The notes under the pieces were generated by a model that searched no databases, was not told where the DNA came from, and saw only the letters and a program-made list of their open reading frames with translations. A DNA stretch of 64,000 nt, taken from NCBI GenBank assembly GCA_903875045.1, contig CAIQUS010000094.1, forward strand, positions 46,550 to 110,549. The letters are read 5' to 3'. Below, one piece after another: positions 45,800-53,410 of this stretch. The DNA is from an uncultured Bacteroidales bacterium. Lineage in GTDB: Bacteria; Bacteroidota; Bacteroidia; Bacteroidales; FEN-979. How positions within the stretch are numbered: the first letter of the stretch is position 1; each line of letters begins with the position of its first letter. The translations under genes were made by a program, and so were the position numbers.

Positions 45800-45855
45800 G
45801 GGCAAGTGGGCGAGTGGGCAAGTGGGCAAGTGGGCGAGTGGGCGAGTGGACGAAT
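45800..45855. repeat. 8-bp array (GGGCAAGT/GGGCGAGT), 7 units
   Basis: Units GGGCAAGT, GGGCGAGT, GGGCAAGT, GGGCAAGT, GGGCGAGT, GGGCGAGT, GGACGAAT at an 8-base step, with a partial unit reaching back to the aminotransferase stop codon (45787-45789). The same octamer follows the acyl-CoA synthetase stop at 27413. Confidence 0.9.
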
Positions 45856-45864
45856 GGGAATTCG

Positions 45865-47037
45865 TCAGTACAATAGGTATTTACTACGTATTTTTTTGAA
45901 CTTTTCGATACCTGGTTTCCAGCTTTGCCGGATCTCTTTTTCTGATTTGCGATCAATGATTTGTTGCTTCAGCGTGGCATTACCCGCCAGTTGATTAAAA
46001 TAATTTGTAAAGAAATCTTTTTTTTCGTGCCATCCCAGGTAGGCCTTGATCAACCATGCCAGAACTATTTTCCCTGATTCTCCGTGGTGTTCGGTATAAT
46101 AGTTTCTTAAATCCTCACCGCAACACTTCAAGCCTTCCAACGGTGGACGCAAAACCGCACCAGGCATGCTTTGCGGAATAAAGGAAAATTTGCAACTATT
46201 TAAACCAGGGTAGCCATACACTTGAAAAGGAAAAGGCGTACCACGCCCCACACTGATGTTGGTGCCTTCAAAAAAGCACAATGATGGATAAAGACCGACG
46301 GCTGTCGGGTTGGGCAGATTGGGTGATGGTTTGGCAGGCAGGATACACCGGGTACGGTGTGTGTAATTTTTCATCGGAATCACCCGAAGATCGCATTTCT
46401 TCCCACCTTTGAGCCATCCCTCCCCATTCACCATTCGGGCATATTCACCGATTGTCATTCCATAAACGACAGGAACCTGGTGCATTCCGACAAAAGAGGT
46501 AAATTCCTTCTCCAAGACCGGACCATCGATATAGAAACCGTTTGGATTCGGGCGGTCGAGAACGATTAATGGAACACCAGACTCAGCACAAGCCTCCATC
46601 ACGTAGGTCAGCGTTGAAATGTACGTATAAAAACGAACTCCAACATCCTGAATATCAAAAAGAATAAGATCAAGCGATTTCAGATCATCCGGTACCGGCT
46701 TTTTCCTGTTTCCGTATAGTGATACTACCTGAATGGCTGTTGCTGAATCAATACTGTTTCCAATAATTTGACCAGCCTCACCAGACATACGGAAACCATG
46801 TTCCGGAGAAAAAATTCGACTGATATTAAAACCTTGACGGACAAGAACATCCACAACATTGACTGAGTCGACCACTGATGCCTGATTGGCAACAATCCCA
46901 ATTACCTTATTTTTCAGCAAAGGATAATACAACACTGTTTGTTCGGCACCGGTTTTTATCTGTGAACACATCAAAAACGGCATCATGAAGAAAGCAAGAA
47001 AAAGGACTGTGCTGATAACTCTGATAACCTTTCTCAT
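45865..47037 (-). CDS. namZ: Exo-beta-N-acetylmuramidase NamZ-like (DUF1343)
   Basis: A 390-aa exported protein from ATG 47037 with signal peptide (MRKVIRVISTVLFLAFFMMP). DUF1343 motifs: IVANQASVVDSVN near 47-59, RIFSPEHGFRM near 77-87, LILFDIQDVGVRFYTYISTL near 125-144, LDRPNPNG near 163-170, and FFEGTNISVGRGT near 245-257 with the conserved Glu. In Tannerella and Bacillus this family cleaves terminal MurNAc from peptidoglycan fragments. The frame opens at 47085, but that lies upstream of the -7 box. It fits with the GH3/NagZ-like fusion and Mpl in muropeptide recycling. Confidence 0.85.
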   Translation of the reverse strand: MRKVIRVISTVLFLAFFMMPFLMCSQIKTGAEQTVLYYPLLKNKVIGIVANQASVVDSVNVVDVLVRQGFNISRIFSPEHGFRMSGEAGQIIGNSIDSATAIQVVSLYGNRKKPVPDDLKSLDLILFDIQDVGVRFYTYISTLTYVMEACAESGVPLIVLDRPNPNGFYIDGPVLEKEFTSFVGMHQVPVVYGMTIGEYARMVNGEGWLKGGKKCDLRVIPMKNYTHRTRCILPAKPSPNLPNPTAVGLYPSLCFFEGTNISVGRGTPFPFQVYGYPGLNSCKFSFIPQSMPGAVLRPPLEGLKCCGEDLRNYYTEHHGESGKIVLAWLIKAYLGWHEKKDFFTNYFNQLAGNATLKQQIIDRKSEKEIRQSWKPGIEKFKKIRSKYLLY

Positions 47038-47056
47038 AAGACAACAAAAATTCCTA

Positions 47057-47072
47057 TACTTTTGCAAAGTAA
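47057..47072. promoter_or_regulatory. Overlapping divergent -7 boxes
   Basis: On the plus strand TACTTTTG (47057-47064) precedes the permease gene; on the minus strand TTACTTTGC (47064-47072) precedes namZ. They share the GC at 47064-47065 in the near-palindrome ACTTTTGCAAAGT, so polymerase can occupy only one promoter at a time. Confidence 0.55.
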
Positions 47073-47085
47073 AGACTTCTTTCAA

Positions 47086-48306
47086 TTGAACACTGAATTT
47101 TTTCTGGCAAACCGTCTTGTTTCACGCAGCAAGGGAAATTTTTCCTGGACCTTTGTGGTCATTGCCATCACCTCGATTGCACTTGGCCTTGCGATCATGT
47201 TCATTGCGGTTGCCATTCTAACCGGATTCAAGAAAGAGATCAGGGAAAAAGTGGTTGGCTTTAGTGGTCATATTCAAATCACAAAGTTTGCCGAAAATTC
47301 CAATTTTGAGCCACAGCCCATTGATAAAGCCCAGCCATTTTATTACAAGCTGAAAAACACCAAAGAAATCAGCCATATTCAGGCATTTGCCACCAAAGCG
47401 GGAATCATCAAGACAAAGGAACATATCCAGGGTGTCATTTTGAAAGGAATCGGATCAGATTTTAACTGGAACTTCTTCAAAGACAAAATGGTGGAAGGGC
47501 GTGCATTCAAAGTAACCGAAAATACCAGGACCGATGAGGTGATCATATCACGGAAAATTGCCAACTTATTGAATCTCCGCCTGAATGATGATCTGCGCAT
47601 GTATTTTATTGTTGGGAATACACCTTTAGGGAGAAAGTTCAAGATCTCAGGGATTTATGATACCGGGCTGGAAGAGTTTGATAAGCTGTATGTGATTGGG
47701 GATATACATCACATTCAAAAATTAAATAACTGGGCAGAAGGTCAGGTTGGGGGTTTTGAAGTGTTTCTAAAAAAATTTGAGGACATGGACCGGATGGGTG
47801 TATACGTGTATCATGAAATTGGGTTCAGTCTTGATGCATCTACCATTAAAATGTTGAATCAACAAATATTCGACTGGCTTGATCTTCAGGATATTAATGT
47901 CCTGATCATTTTAATACTGATCATACTTGTTTCGTCAACAACCATCATATCCACCCTTCTCATTCTGATTCTTGAAAGAACAACGATGGTGGGTATTCTG
48001 AAGGCTTTGGGGATGCCAAACCGAGGCATCCGGCATGTTTTTCTATACAATGCCATGTACATTGTGGGATGGGGCATGTTATGGGGGAATTTGCTGGCTT
48101 TTACCCTTTGCCTGCTCCAGAAGAAATTTTCCCTGGTTGCCCTTTCTGAGGAAACATATTATGTTTCGGTGATCCCGATCAACCTGGATATTTGGAATAT
48201 CCTGATAATCAATGCCGGAACGCTGCTCATCTGCTATCTTATTTTTATCATACCCTCATTGGTAATTTCCCGGATATCACCCGTTAAAGCAATCAGGTTC
48301 AGTTAA
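47086..48306 (+). CDS. ABC transporter permease, LolC/LolE type
   Basis: A 406-aa protein with one N-terminal helix (FVVIAITSIALGLAIMFIAV), a periplasmic MacB-like domain of about 230 residues and three C-terminal helices with the FtsX fold. The beginning NTEFFLANRLVSRSKGNFSW and the conserved GILKALGMPNRGIRHVFL near 300-317 fit LolC/E-type lipoprotein-releasing permeases. No ATG is available before residue 38; a TTG at 47086 gives the family N-terminus, while the TTG at 47062 lies inside the -7 box. No ATPase gene (LolD) is adjacent. The stop overlaps the convergent kinase stop by 4 bases in total. Confidence 0.85.
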   Translation: MNTEFFLANRLVSRSKGNFSWTFVVIAITSIALGLAIMFIAVAILTGFKKEIREKVVGFSGHIQITKFAENSNFEPQPIDKAQPFYYKLKNTKEISHIQAFATKAGIIKTKEHIQGVILKGIGSDFNWNFFKDKMVEGRAFKVTENTRTDEVIISRKIANLLNLRLNDDLRMYFIVGNTPLGRKFKISGIYDTGLEEFDKLYVIGDIHHIQKLNNWAEGQVGGFEVFLKKFEDMDRMGVYVYHEIGFSLDASTIKMLNQQIFDWLDLQDINVLIILILIILVSSTTIISTLLILILERTTMVGILKALGMPNRGIRHVFLYNAMYIVGWGMLWGNLLAFTLCLLQKKFSLVALSEETYYVSVIPINLDIWNILIINAGTLLICYLIFIIPSLVISRISPVKAIRFS

Positions 48307-50414
48307 ATGTGATTCAGTATTTTTACGAGTTCATCCAACCGGAAAGGTTTAGAAATATAGCTGTTCATTCCGGCCGCATAACATTTCTCCTCATCCTCCA
48401 TAGAGGTATTGGCAGTGATGGCACAAATATGAACGGCATTCCGGCCGGGATTCGCTGCTTCAAACCGACGAATTTGCCGGGTGGCCTCCAGTCCATCCAT
48501 TTCAGGCATGAACATATCCATCAGAACAAGGTCATAATTCTTTTCAGCAAACATTTCCACGGCGATTTTACCATTTTCAGCAAGATCTGTGGTATGTCCG
48601 ATTTTTTCGAGTGTAACCAGGGCAACTTTCTGGTTGATCAGGTTATCTTCGGCAAGGAGGATATTCAAAACCTTTTTCTGATCTTCCATCAGATGAATGT
48701 CAAGGTCGTCATGCTCGGTTGAATAATCTTTTCTGATTTGCGAGAGGGCCTCCTTGATTCTGTTTTTTAGTCGGCCGATGGTATACGGATGAACCAGGGA
48801 AACTAAGATACCCGATGAAAGTAATTCAGTGGATGAAACCGGGGAAATCCTGGAGGTCGTAAGCAGCATCTTTGATTTTTTCATCCAGGCAGCATGTTTC
48901 AATGATGCGGCAAATTTTAATCCGTCCATTTCCGTCATCTTGTACTCAACGGCAATTAAATCAAATGGTTTGTTGATTTCTGCACGGTGCTGTATCAGTT
49001 TTAAAGCTTCTATCGGATGACCGCTTTCAACCACTTCGGCATCCCAGCGAACAAAGTAATTTGCAAGAACTGACCTGCGGTTTTGGTTCTGATCGACGAT
49101 CAACACCTTTACCCCCTGCAGAAGTTCCTTCATCTGATCGGGCACTTCAGCATCCTTATAACGTTCAAAGACAATTGTGAAAGAAAATGTAGTTCCTCCT
49201 CCGGGATTCGTCTCCACGGCAATTTGGCCATTCATCCGGTCAATGAGCCGCCTGGCTATTGCCAGCCCAAGGCCTCCGCCCGAATACTTTTTTGATTCAG
49301 GGGAATCGAGCTTGGAAAATGAGGTAAACAGTCTTTTCATTCCCGCCTCAGAAATACCAATGCCAGTATCGCAAACACTGAATCGTACCTTAACTGTTTC
49401 TTCATCCCATGCTAAAAATTGTGCTTCAATCCGTATTTCACCCTTCTCTGTGAATTTCAAGGCATTATCGGTAAATATCTTCATGATTTGCCTCAGCCTC
49501 ACCGGATCTCCAACCACTTCAACCGGTATATTGGGATCCTGGAATGAAATTATTTCCAAACCTTTTTCATGGGCCTTCTCCACATAAGAACCTGTTACTT
49601 CCTCAATCACCTGATGTACACTGAATGGCTTTTCATGAAGTTCCAGTTTCCCTGACTCCAATTTCGATATTTCAATGATATCGTTCAGAATCGACATGAG
49701 GTTGGTGGCTGATTTTACAATAATATTGAGATACTCTTCCTGTTCCTGGCTGAGTTTTGATTGCTTCAATATTTCCGCCATCCCGATAACCCCGGCCATC
49801 GGTGTATAGATATCATGAGACATGCTGACAAGAAAGTTACTTTTGGCACGGCTCTCAGACACTGCAGTATCCCTGGCTACCACAAGCTCATTTTCAATAC
49901 TTTTTCTTTCGTGGATATCAATCAACACCCCGGCAAGCCGAACAGGATTACCTAAAATATCCGTTTCAACAATTTTTCCTTTGTCAAAAAACCAACGCCA
50001 TTCTCCCGCCTTTGTTTTTAAACGAAATTCGGCCTCATAGTTTGCATGGCCACCGGAAAGGTGCCTCGAGAGCCTGGCCATCGCGTGTTCATAATCGTCA
50101 GGATGGATCATCCTGACGATTTCGTTATATGTTTGAGGTAAATCATCAACCCCGTAACCCAACATACGGGCCCGGTTTTCATTGAAACACACTTGACCTG
50201 TTTTATAATTCCAGTCCCACCAGGCCAAATCGCCCCCAAACAAGGCCCGGCCGGTTCGTTCGTGTGATGACGACAACTCCCTTTCAATCAACTGCAAGCG
50301 TTCAATGGATTCCTGATATACCTTTTGAAGGTGATCCCATTGTTGCGATGCCAACCTAACCTTTTTATTCTCACGTTCCAGTTCATCTATTTTCCTTTGC
50401 AATTCTTCTGACAT
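48303..50414 (-). CDS. Hybrid sensor histidine kinase with two receiver domains
   Basis: A 703-aa cytosolic protein: coiled coil (1-45), PAS with PAC tail (55-175), HisKA with MSHDIYTPMAGV (His near 199), HATPase (DNALKFTEKGE, CDTGIGIS, GGGLGLAIARRLI), REC1 at about 435-550 and REC2 at about 575-700. REC1 is degenerate: the phosphoacceptor position reads LIAVEYKM (Glu for Asp near 488) and the conserved Lys position reads HP. REC2 is canonical (LVLMDMFMPEMDG near 631, SKPF at the end). It lies 20 bases after the ODP di-iron gene, on the same strand, which suggests that protein supplies an oxygen or redox signal. Confidence 0.88.
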   Translation of the reverse strand: MSEELQRKIDELERENKKVRLASQQWDHLQKVYQESIERLQLIERELSSSHERTGRALFGGDLAWWDWNYKTGQVCFNENRARMLGYGVDDLPQTYNEIVRMIHPDDYEHAMARLSRHLSGGHANYEAEFRLKTKAGEWRWFFDKGKIVETDILGNPVRLAGVLIDIHERKSIENELVVARDTAVSESRAKSNFLVSMSHDIYTPMAGVIGMAEILKQSKLSQEQEEYLNIIVKSATNLMSILNDIIEISKLESGKLELHEKPFSVHQVIEEVTGSYVEKAHEKGLEIISFQDPNIPVEVVGDPVRLRQIMKIFTDNALKFTEKGEIRIEAQFLAWDEETVKVRFSVCDTGIGISEAGMKRLFTSFSKLDSPESKKYSGGGLGLAIARRLIDRMNGQIAVETNPGGGTTFSFTIVFERYKDAEVPDQMKELLQGVKVLIVDQNQNRRSVLANYFVRWDAEVVESGHPIEALKLIQHRAEINKPFDLIAVEYKMTEMDGLKFAASLKHAAWMKKSKMLLTTSRISPVSSTELLSSGILVSLVHPYTIGRLKNRIKEALSQIRKDYSTEHDDLDIHLMEDQKKVLNILLAEDNLINQKVALVTLEKIGHTTDLAENGKIAVEMFAEKNYDLVLMDMFMPEMDGLEATRQIRRFEAANPGRNAVHICAITANTSMEDEEKCYAAGMNSYISKPFRLDELVKILNHI

Positions 50415-50434
50415 AACGTAGGGTGTTTTAATTT

Positions 50435-51223
50435 TTATCTTAAATCGGGATAGATCAGATCAAGTCCACATCTTAGTTCCTGAAGGTAGACTAAGGCTTT
50501 AGGAATGTGCTTTTTGGGAATAATTGATCCGTGCTGTGGCAAAATGGCATTCAATTCAATATGCCTGAGACGGTTAATAAATCCCCGGGCTGCAACATTG
50601 CTGGCCATATAGTCGATGTGAAAGAGATTAAGTTTTAATTCATGCCTGCTGAAATCATCAACAACCAAATGCCAGTCCATATCAATTGATGCCCATACAT
50701 CCCCCGAAAACAAGAAACCCGACATGGGATCAAATGTTGCAAATGCCCCAGGAAAATGCAGGAATGGTGCTTCAATAAACTTCAATTGTCTTCCGGAAAG
50801 GAAAGACCAGTTGGGATTTTCATTGATATTGACAAATATATAATCCGAAATTCCGTAGTACGGGAGAAGAATATTGGTACGAACTGATGTGATTATCTTT
50901 ATTCCGGGATCCATTGCCAGCCAGTCGGTCATTGAAGCAGCCACATCAGGATCCTGATGGCAAATAATGAGCGCGGTTACTTTTTCAACCGGTAGAATCT
51001 GGCTGACACGTTTCTTAACGAATTCAAACAAACCATGTCCGCCGGGGTCAACAACAATGGCCTCCTGCCCATCAACAATCAAATATGTATTGCATCTGAA
51101 TGCGGAGTCTTCCGGCACACCAAGCCAGTAAACAGCATGCTGATCATCCTGATAAAGCAGGGTTGGCTTGTCATACCGTTCCATAAACATCCGGCCGAGT
51201 TCAACCAAATCAATTGTGTTCAT
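50435..51223 (-). CDS. ODP-type metallo-beta-lactamase-fold di-iron protein
   Basis: A 262-aa protein of the MBL fold, FprA/ODP branch. Metal ligands: HQDPD near 84-88 (H-x-D/E-x-D), His in FLHFPGAFATF near 153, Asp in LFSGDVWAS near 173 and His in PQHGSII near 233. There is no flavodoxin or rubredoxin domain, so it is not a flavodiiron reductase. In Treponema denticola a stand-alone ODP protein senses oxygen and iron in a chemotaxis system. Here it is followed 20 bases later by a hybrid kinase, so a sensory role is likely. The APS reductase gene ends 12 bases upstream. Confidence 0.82.
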   Translation of the reverse strand: MNTIDLVELGRMFMERYDKPTLLYQDDQHAVYWLGVPEDSAFRCNTYLIVDGQEAIVVDPGGHGLFEFVKKRVSQILPVEKVTALIICHQDPDVAASMTDWLAMDPGIKIITSVRTNILLPYYGISDYIFVNINENPNWSFLSGRQLKFIEAPFLHFPGAFATFDPMSGFLFSGDVWASIDMDWHLVVDDFSRHELKLNLFHIDYMASNVAARGFINRLRHIELNAILPQHGSIIPKKHIPKALVYLQELRCGLDLIYPDLR

Positions 51224-51234
51224 AAGTAGAGATA

Positions 51235-51939
51235 TTAGTGTTTTTTATGTAATCCACATTCCTTAAACTCTGGCAGCTCCCACCACCAGCGACCTGAGCG
51301 CACATCTTCACCCGGTTGAACTGCACGCGTACAAGGTAAACATCCGATACTTGGATATCCTTTTGAATGCAAGTCATTCACAGGGATTTTCCAGGTATTG
51401 ATATATTGCCATACCATCTCACCGGTCCATGCAATCAAAGGGTTGAATTTAACAATTTGATATGCAGGATCCCACTCAACCATGGCCGCATTGGCTCTGG
51501 TTACCGATTGCTCTTTTCGCATCCCGGTTATCCAAACCTCTTTGCCGGCCAGGGCCCGTTTCAATGGCAATATCTTACGAATCTGACAACAAAACTGCCT
51601 GTTTTCAATATTCTCATAAAAGAGGTTTATTCCCTTTGAATTCACCATCTGTTCCACTTGCGCTGGGTCAGGAAAATAAACCTGAACATTCAAACCATAC
51701 TTTTTTTGCGTGATGTCAAGCAGATCATAGGTTTCCTGAAACATTCGCCCGGTATCAAGGGTAAATACTTCCGAAGGGGGACTCATCCCTGCAAGTATAT
51801 GCGTAATAACCTGATCTTCTGCACCAAGGCTGGTTGAAAAAGTAATTTTTCCCGCAAAGTTTTTTGTAAACCATAAGATGGTTTCTTCCGGGGTGGCATT
51901 CTGAAATTTATTGTTTAAAGTTTCAACGCTGTCTTTCAT
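51235..51939 (-). CDS. cysH: Adenylyl-sulfate (APS) reductase, CysH family
   Basis: A 234-aa protein from ATG 51939 (MKDSVETLNN). PP-loop: TFSTSLGAEDQVITH near 33-47; VFTLDTGRMFQETYDLL; the four Cys of the [4Fe-4S] type, QFCCQIRK near 115-122 and GCLPCTR near 201-207, with the C-terminal ECGLHKK tail carrying the catalytic Cys. The Cys pairs indicate reduction of APS, not PAPS. It makes sulfite for cysteine synthesis. Earlier frame opening to 52095 overlaps the divergent mpl gene and is rejected. It is followed by the ODP gene. Confidence 0.9.
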   Translation of the reverse strand: MKDSVETLNNKFQNATPEETILWFTKNFAGKITFSTSLGAEDQVITHILAGMSPPSEVFTLDTGRMFQETYDLLDITQKKYGLNVQVYFPDPAQVEQMVNSKGINLFYENIENRQFCCQIRKILPLKRALAGKEVWITGMRKEQSVTRANAAMVEWDPAYQIVKFNPLIAWTGEMVWQYINTWKIPVNDLHSKGYPSIGCLPCTRAVQPGEDVRSGRWWWELPEFKECGLHKKH

Positions 51940-52018
51940 ATTGATGCAACAGATTAAAATTTTTGTGAATTTACAACAATCAACAATAAAAATGCAAGTT
52001 TTTACTGAAAGATTAATG

Positions 52019-52026
52019 TATTTTTG
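52019..52026 (+). promoter_or_regulatory. -7 box (TATTTTTG) of mpl
   Basis: TATTTTTGACC 16 bases before the ATG at 52043. Confidence 0.4.
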
Positions 52027-52042
52027 ACCAAAATCTTTCAAC

Positions 52043-53404
52043 ATGCATGTACATTTTATCGCCATTGGCGGCAGCGCCATGCACAATCTTGCCATTGCCC
52101 TGCATAAAAAAGGTTATTATATCACCGGTTCCGATGATGAAATTTTTGAGCCTTCCAAAAGCAGGCTGGCTGCCTGTAACATCCTTCCATCAACCCGGGG
52201 ATGGGATGCCTCCCGGATTACACCTGATCTTGATGCAGTCATTCTCGGCATGCACGCAAAGTCAGATAACCCTGAGTTGATCAAGGCCATGGAACTGGGA
52301 ATTAAAATTTTCTCCTATCCGGAATACCTGTACGAACAATCAAAAGATAAAAAGAGAGTGGTCATTGGAGGCAGTCATGGCAAAACAACCATCACGGCTA
52401 TGATTCTCCATGTTCTACAGCAGGTGGGAATCGATTGCGACTATATGGTTGGGGCACAACTCGATGGCTTTGATGTGATGGTACGGCTCACTGAAAATGC
52501 ACCCGTGATGGTCATTGAAGGGGATGAATATCTGACCTCACCGATAGACCTTCGCCCAAAATTCCATTTATATAAGCCTGACATTGCCCTGCTCAGTGGG
52601 ATCGCATGGGATCATATCAATGTTTTTCCAACCTTTGAAAATTACTTGTCGCAATTTGTAATTTTCATCAACCAGATTTCAGCCGGGGGATCATTGGTAT
52701 ATTGCAGTGAAGATGATGAACTACAACGTATTTGTCAGAACATACGGAACGATATCAAAATTTTACCATATTCGACCCTGCCCCACGAAATCAGCAATGG
52801 CGTGACAAGTATCAAATTCGACAACCAGGTTTTCAACCTCCGGATATTTGGCAGGCATAACCTGATGAACCTTAATGGTGCCCGCCTGGTTTGCCATCAG
52901 CTTGGCATCAGTGACCTCAACTTTTTTCAGGCGATTCAATCCTTCAAAGGAGCGTCAAAGCGGTTAGAAATGGTTGCAAAAAACGAGACCCGTGTTGTTT
53001 ATAAAGATTTTGCCCATGCTCCGTCAAAGGTAAAAGCAACCCTGCAGGCGGTAAAGGAACAATTTCCCACACAGAAGGTAATTGCCTGCCTTGAATTGCA
53101 CACATACAGCAGTCTTAACAAAAATTTCTTAAGCCATTATCAAGGCACCATGGATCCTGCAGATGTTGCCATCGTCTATTTCAGTCCTCATGCACTGCAA
53201 CTGAAGCGGCTGCCTGAAATCACAGAGATACAGGTAAAGGAAGGGTTTAACAAGGAAGGGCTGGAAGTATTCACTGATCCTGAACAATTGGTAAAACGAC
53301 TGTTCCGGGATCAGGATCCCGGAACAGTACTCCTGATGATGAGTTCAGGAAATTATGATGGCGTTGACCTAAAAGATCTAGGGTCGCGATGGATAGATTT
53401 ATAA
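52043..53404 (+). CDS. mpl: Muropeptide ligase Mpl (UDP-MurNAc:tripeptide ligase)
   Basis: A 453-aa Mur ligase. N-terminal Rossmann part: IAIGGSAMHNLAIAL and TGSDDEIFEPS, where the Mpl type differs from MurC; ATP site GGSHGKTTITAMI near 107-119; VIEGDEYLTSP near 155-165; C-terminal KDFAHAPSKVKATL near 325-338 and LELHTYSSLNKNFL near 352-365, characteristic of Mpl. It attaches recycled L-Ala-gamma-D-Glu-meso-DAP to UDP-MurNAc. Convergent with rho by 6 bases. With the NamZ-like enzyme and the GH3 fusion it completes several steps of wall recycling. Confidence 0.88.
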   Translation: MHVHFIAIGGSAMHNLAIALHKKGYYITGSDDEIFEPSKSRLAACNILPSTRGWDASRITPDLDAVILGMHAKSDNPELIKAMELGIKIFSYPEYLYEQSKDKKRVVIGGSHGKTTITAMILHVLQQVGIDCDYMVGAQLDGFDVMVRLTENAPVMVIEGDEYLTSPIDLRPKFHLYKPDIALLSGIAWDHINVFPTFENYLSQFVIFINQISAGGSLVYCSEDDELQRICQNIRNDIKILPYSTLPHEISNGVTSIKFDNQVFNLRIFGRHNLMNLNGARLVCHQLGISDLNFFQAIQSFKGASKRLEMVAKNETRVVYKDFAHAPSKVKATLQAVKEQFPTQKVIACLELHTYSSLNKNFLSHYQGTMDPADVAIVYFSPHALQLKRLPEITEIQVKEGFNKEGLEVFTDPEQLVKRLFRDQDPGTVLLMMSSGNYDGVDLKDLGSRWIDL

Positions 53405-53410
53405 CCGGTT

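Noticed and set aside
47062..47085. TTG 47062 as permease start
   Set aside because: It lies inside the -7 box; TTG 47086 gives the family-like N-terminus.
51940..52095. Extended CysH N-terminus from 52095
   Set aside because: It would overlap the 5' end of divergent mpl and adds a Cys-rich stretch not found in CysH.
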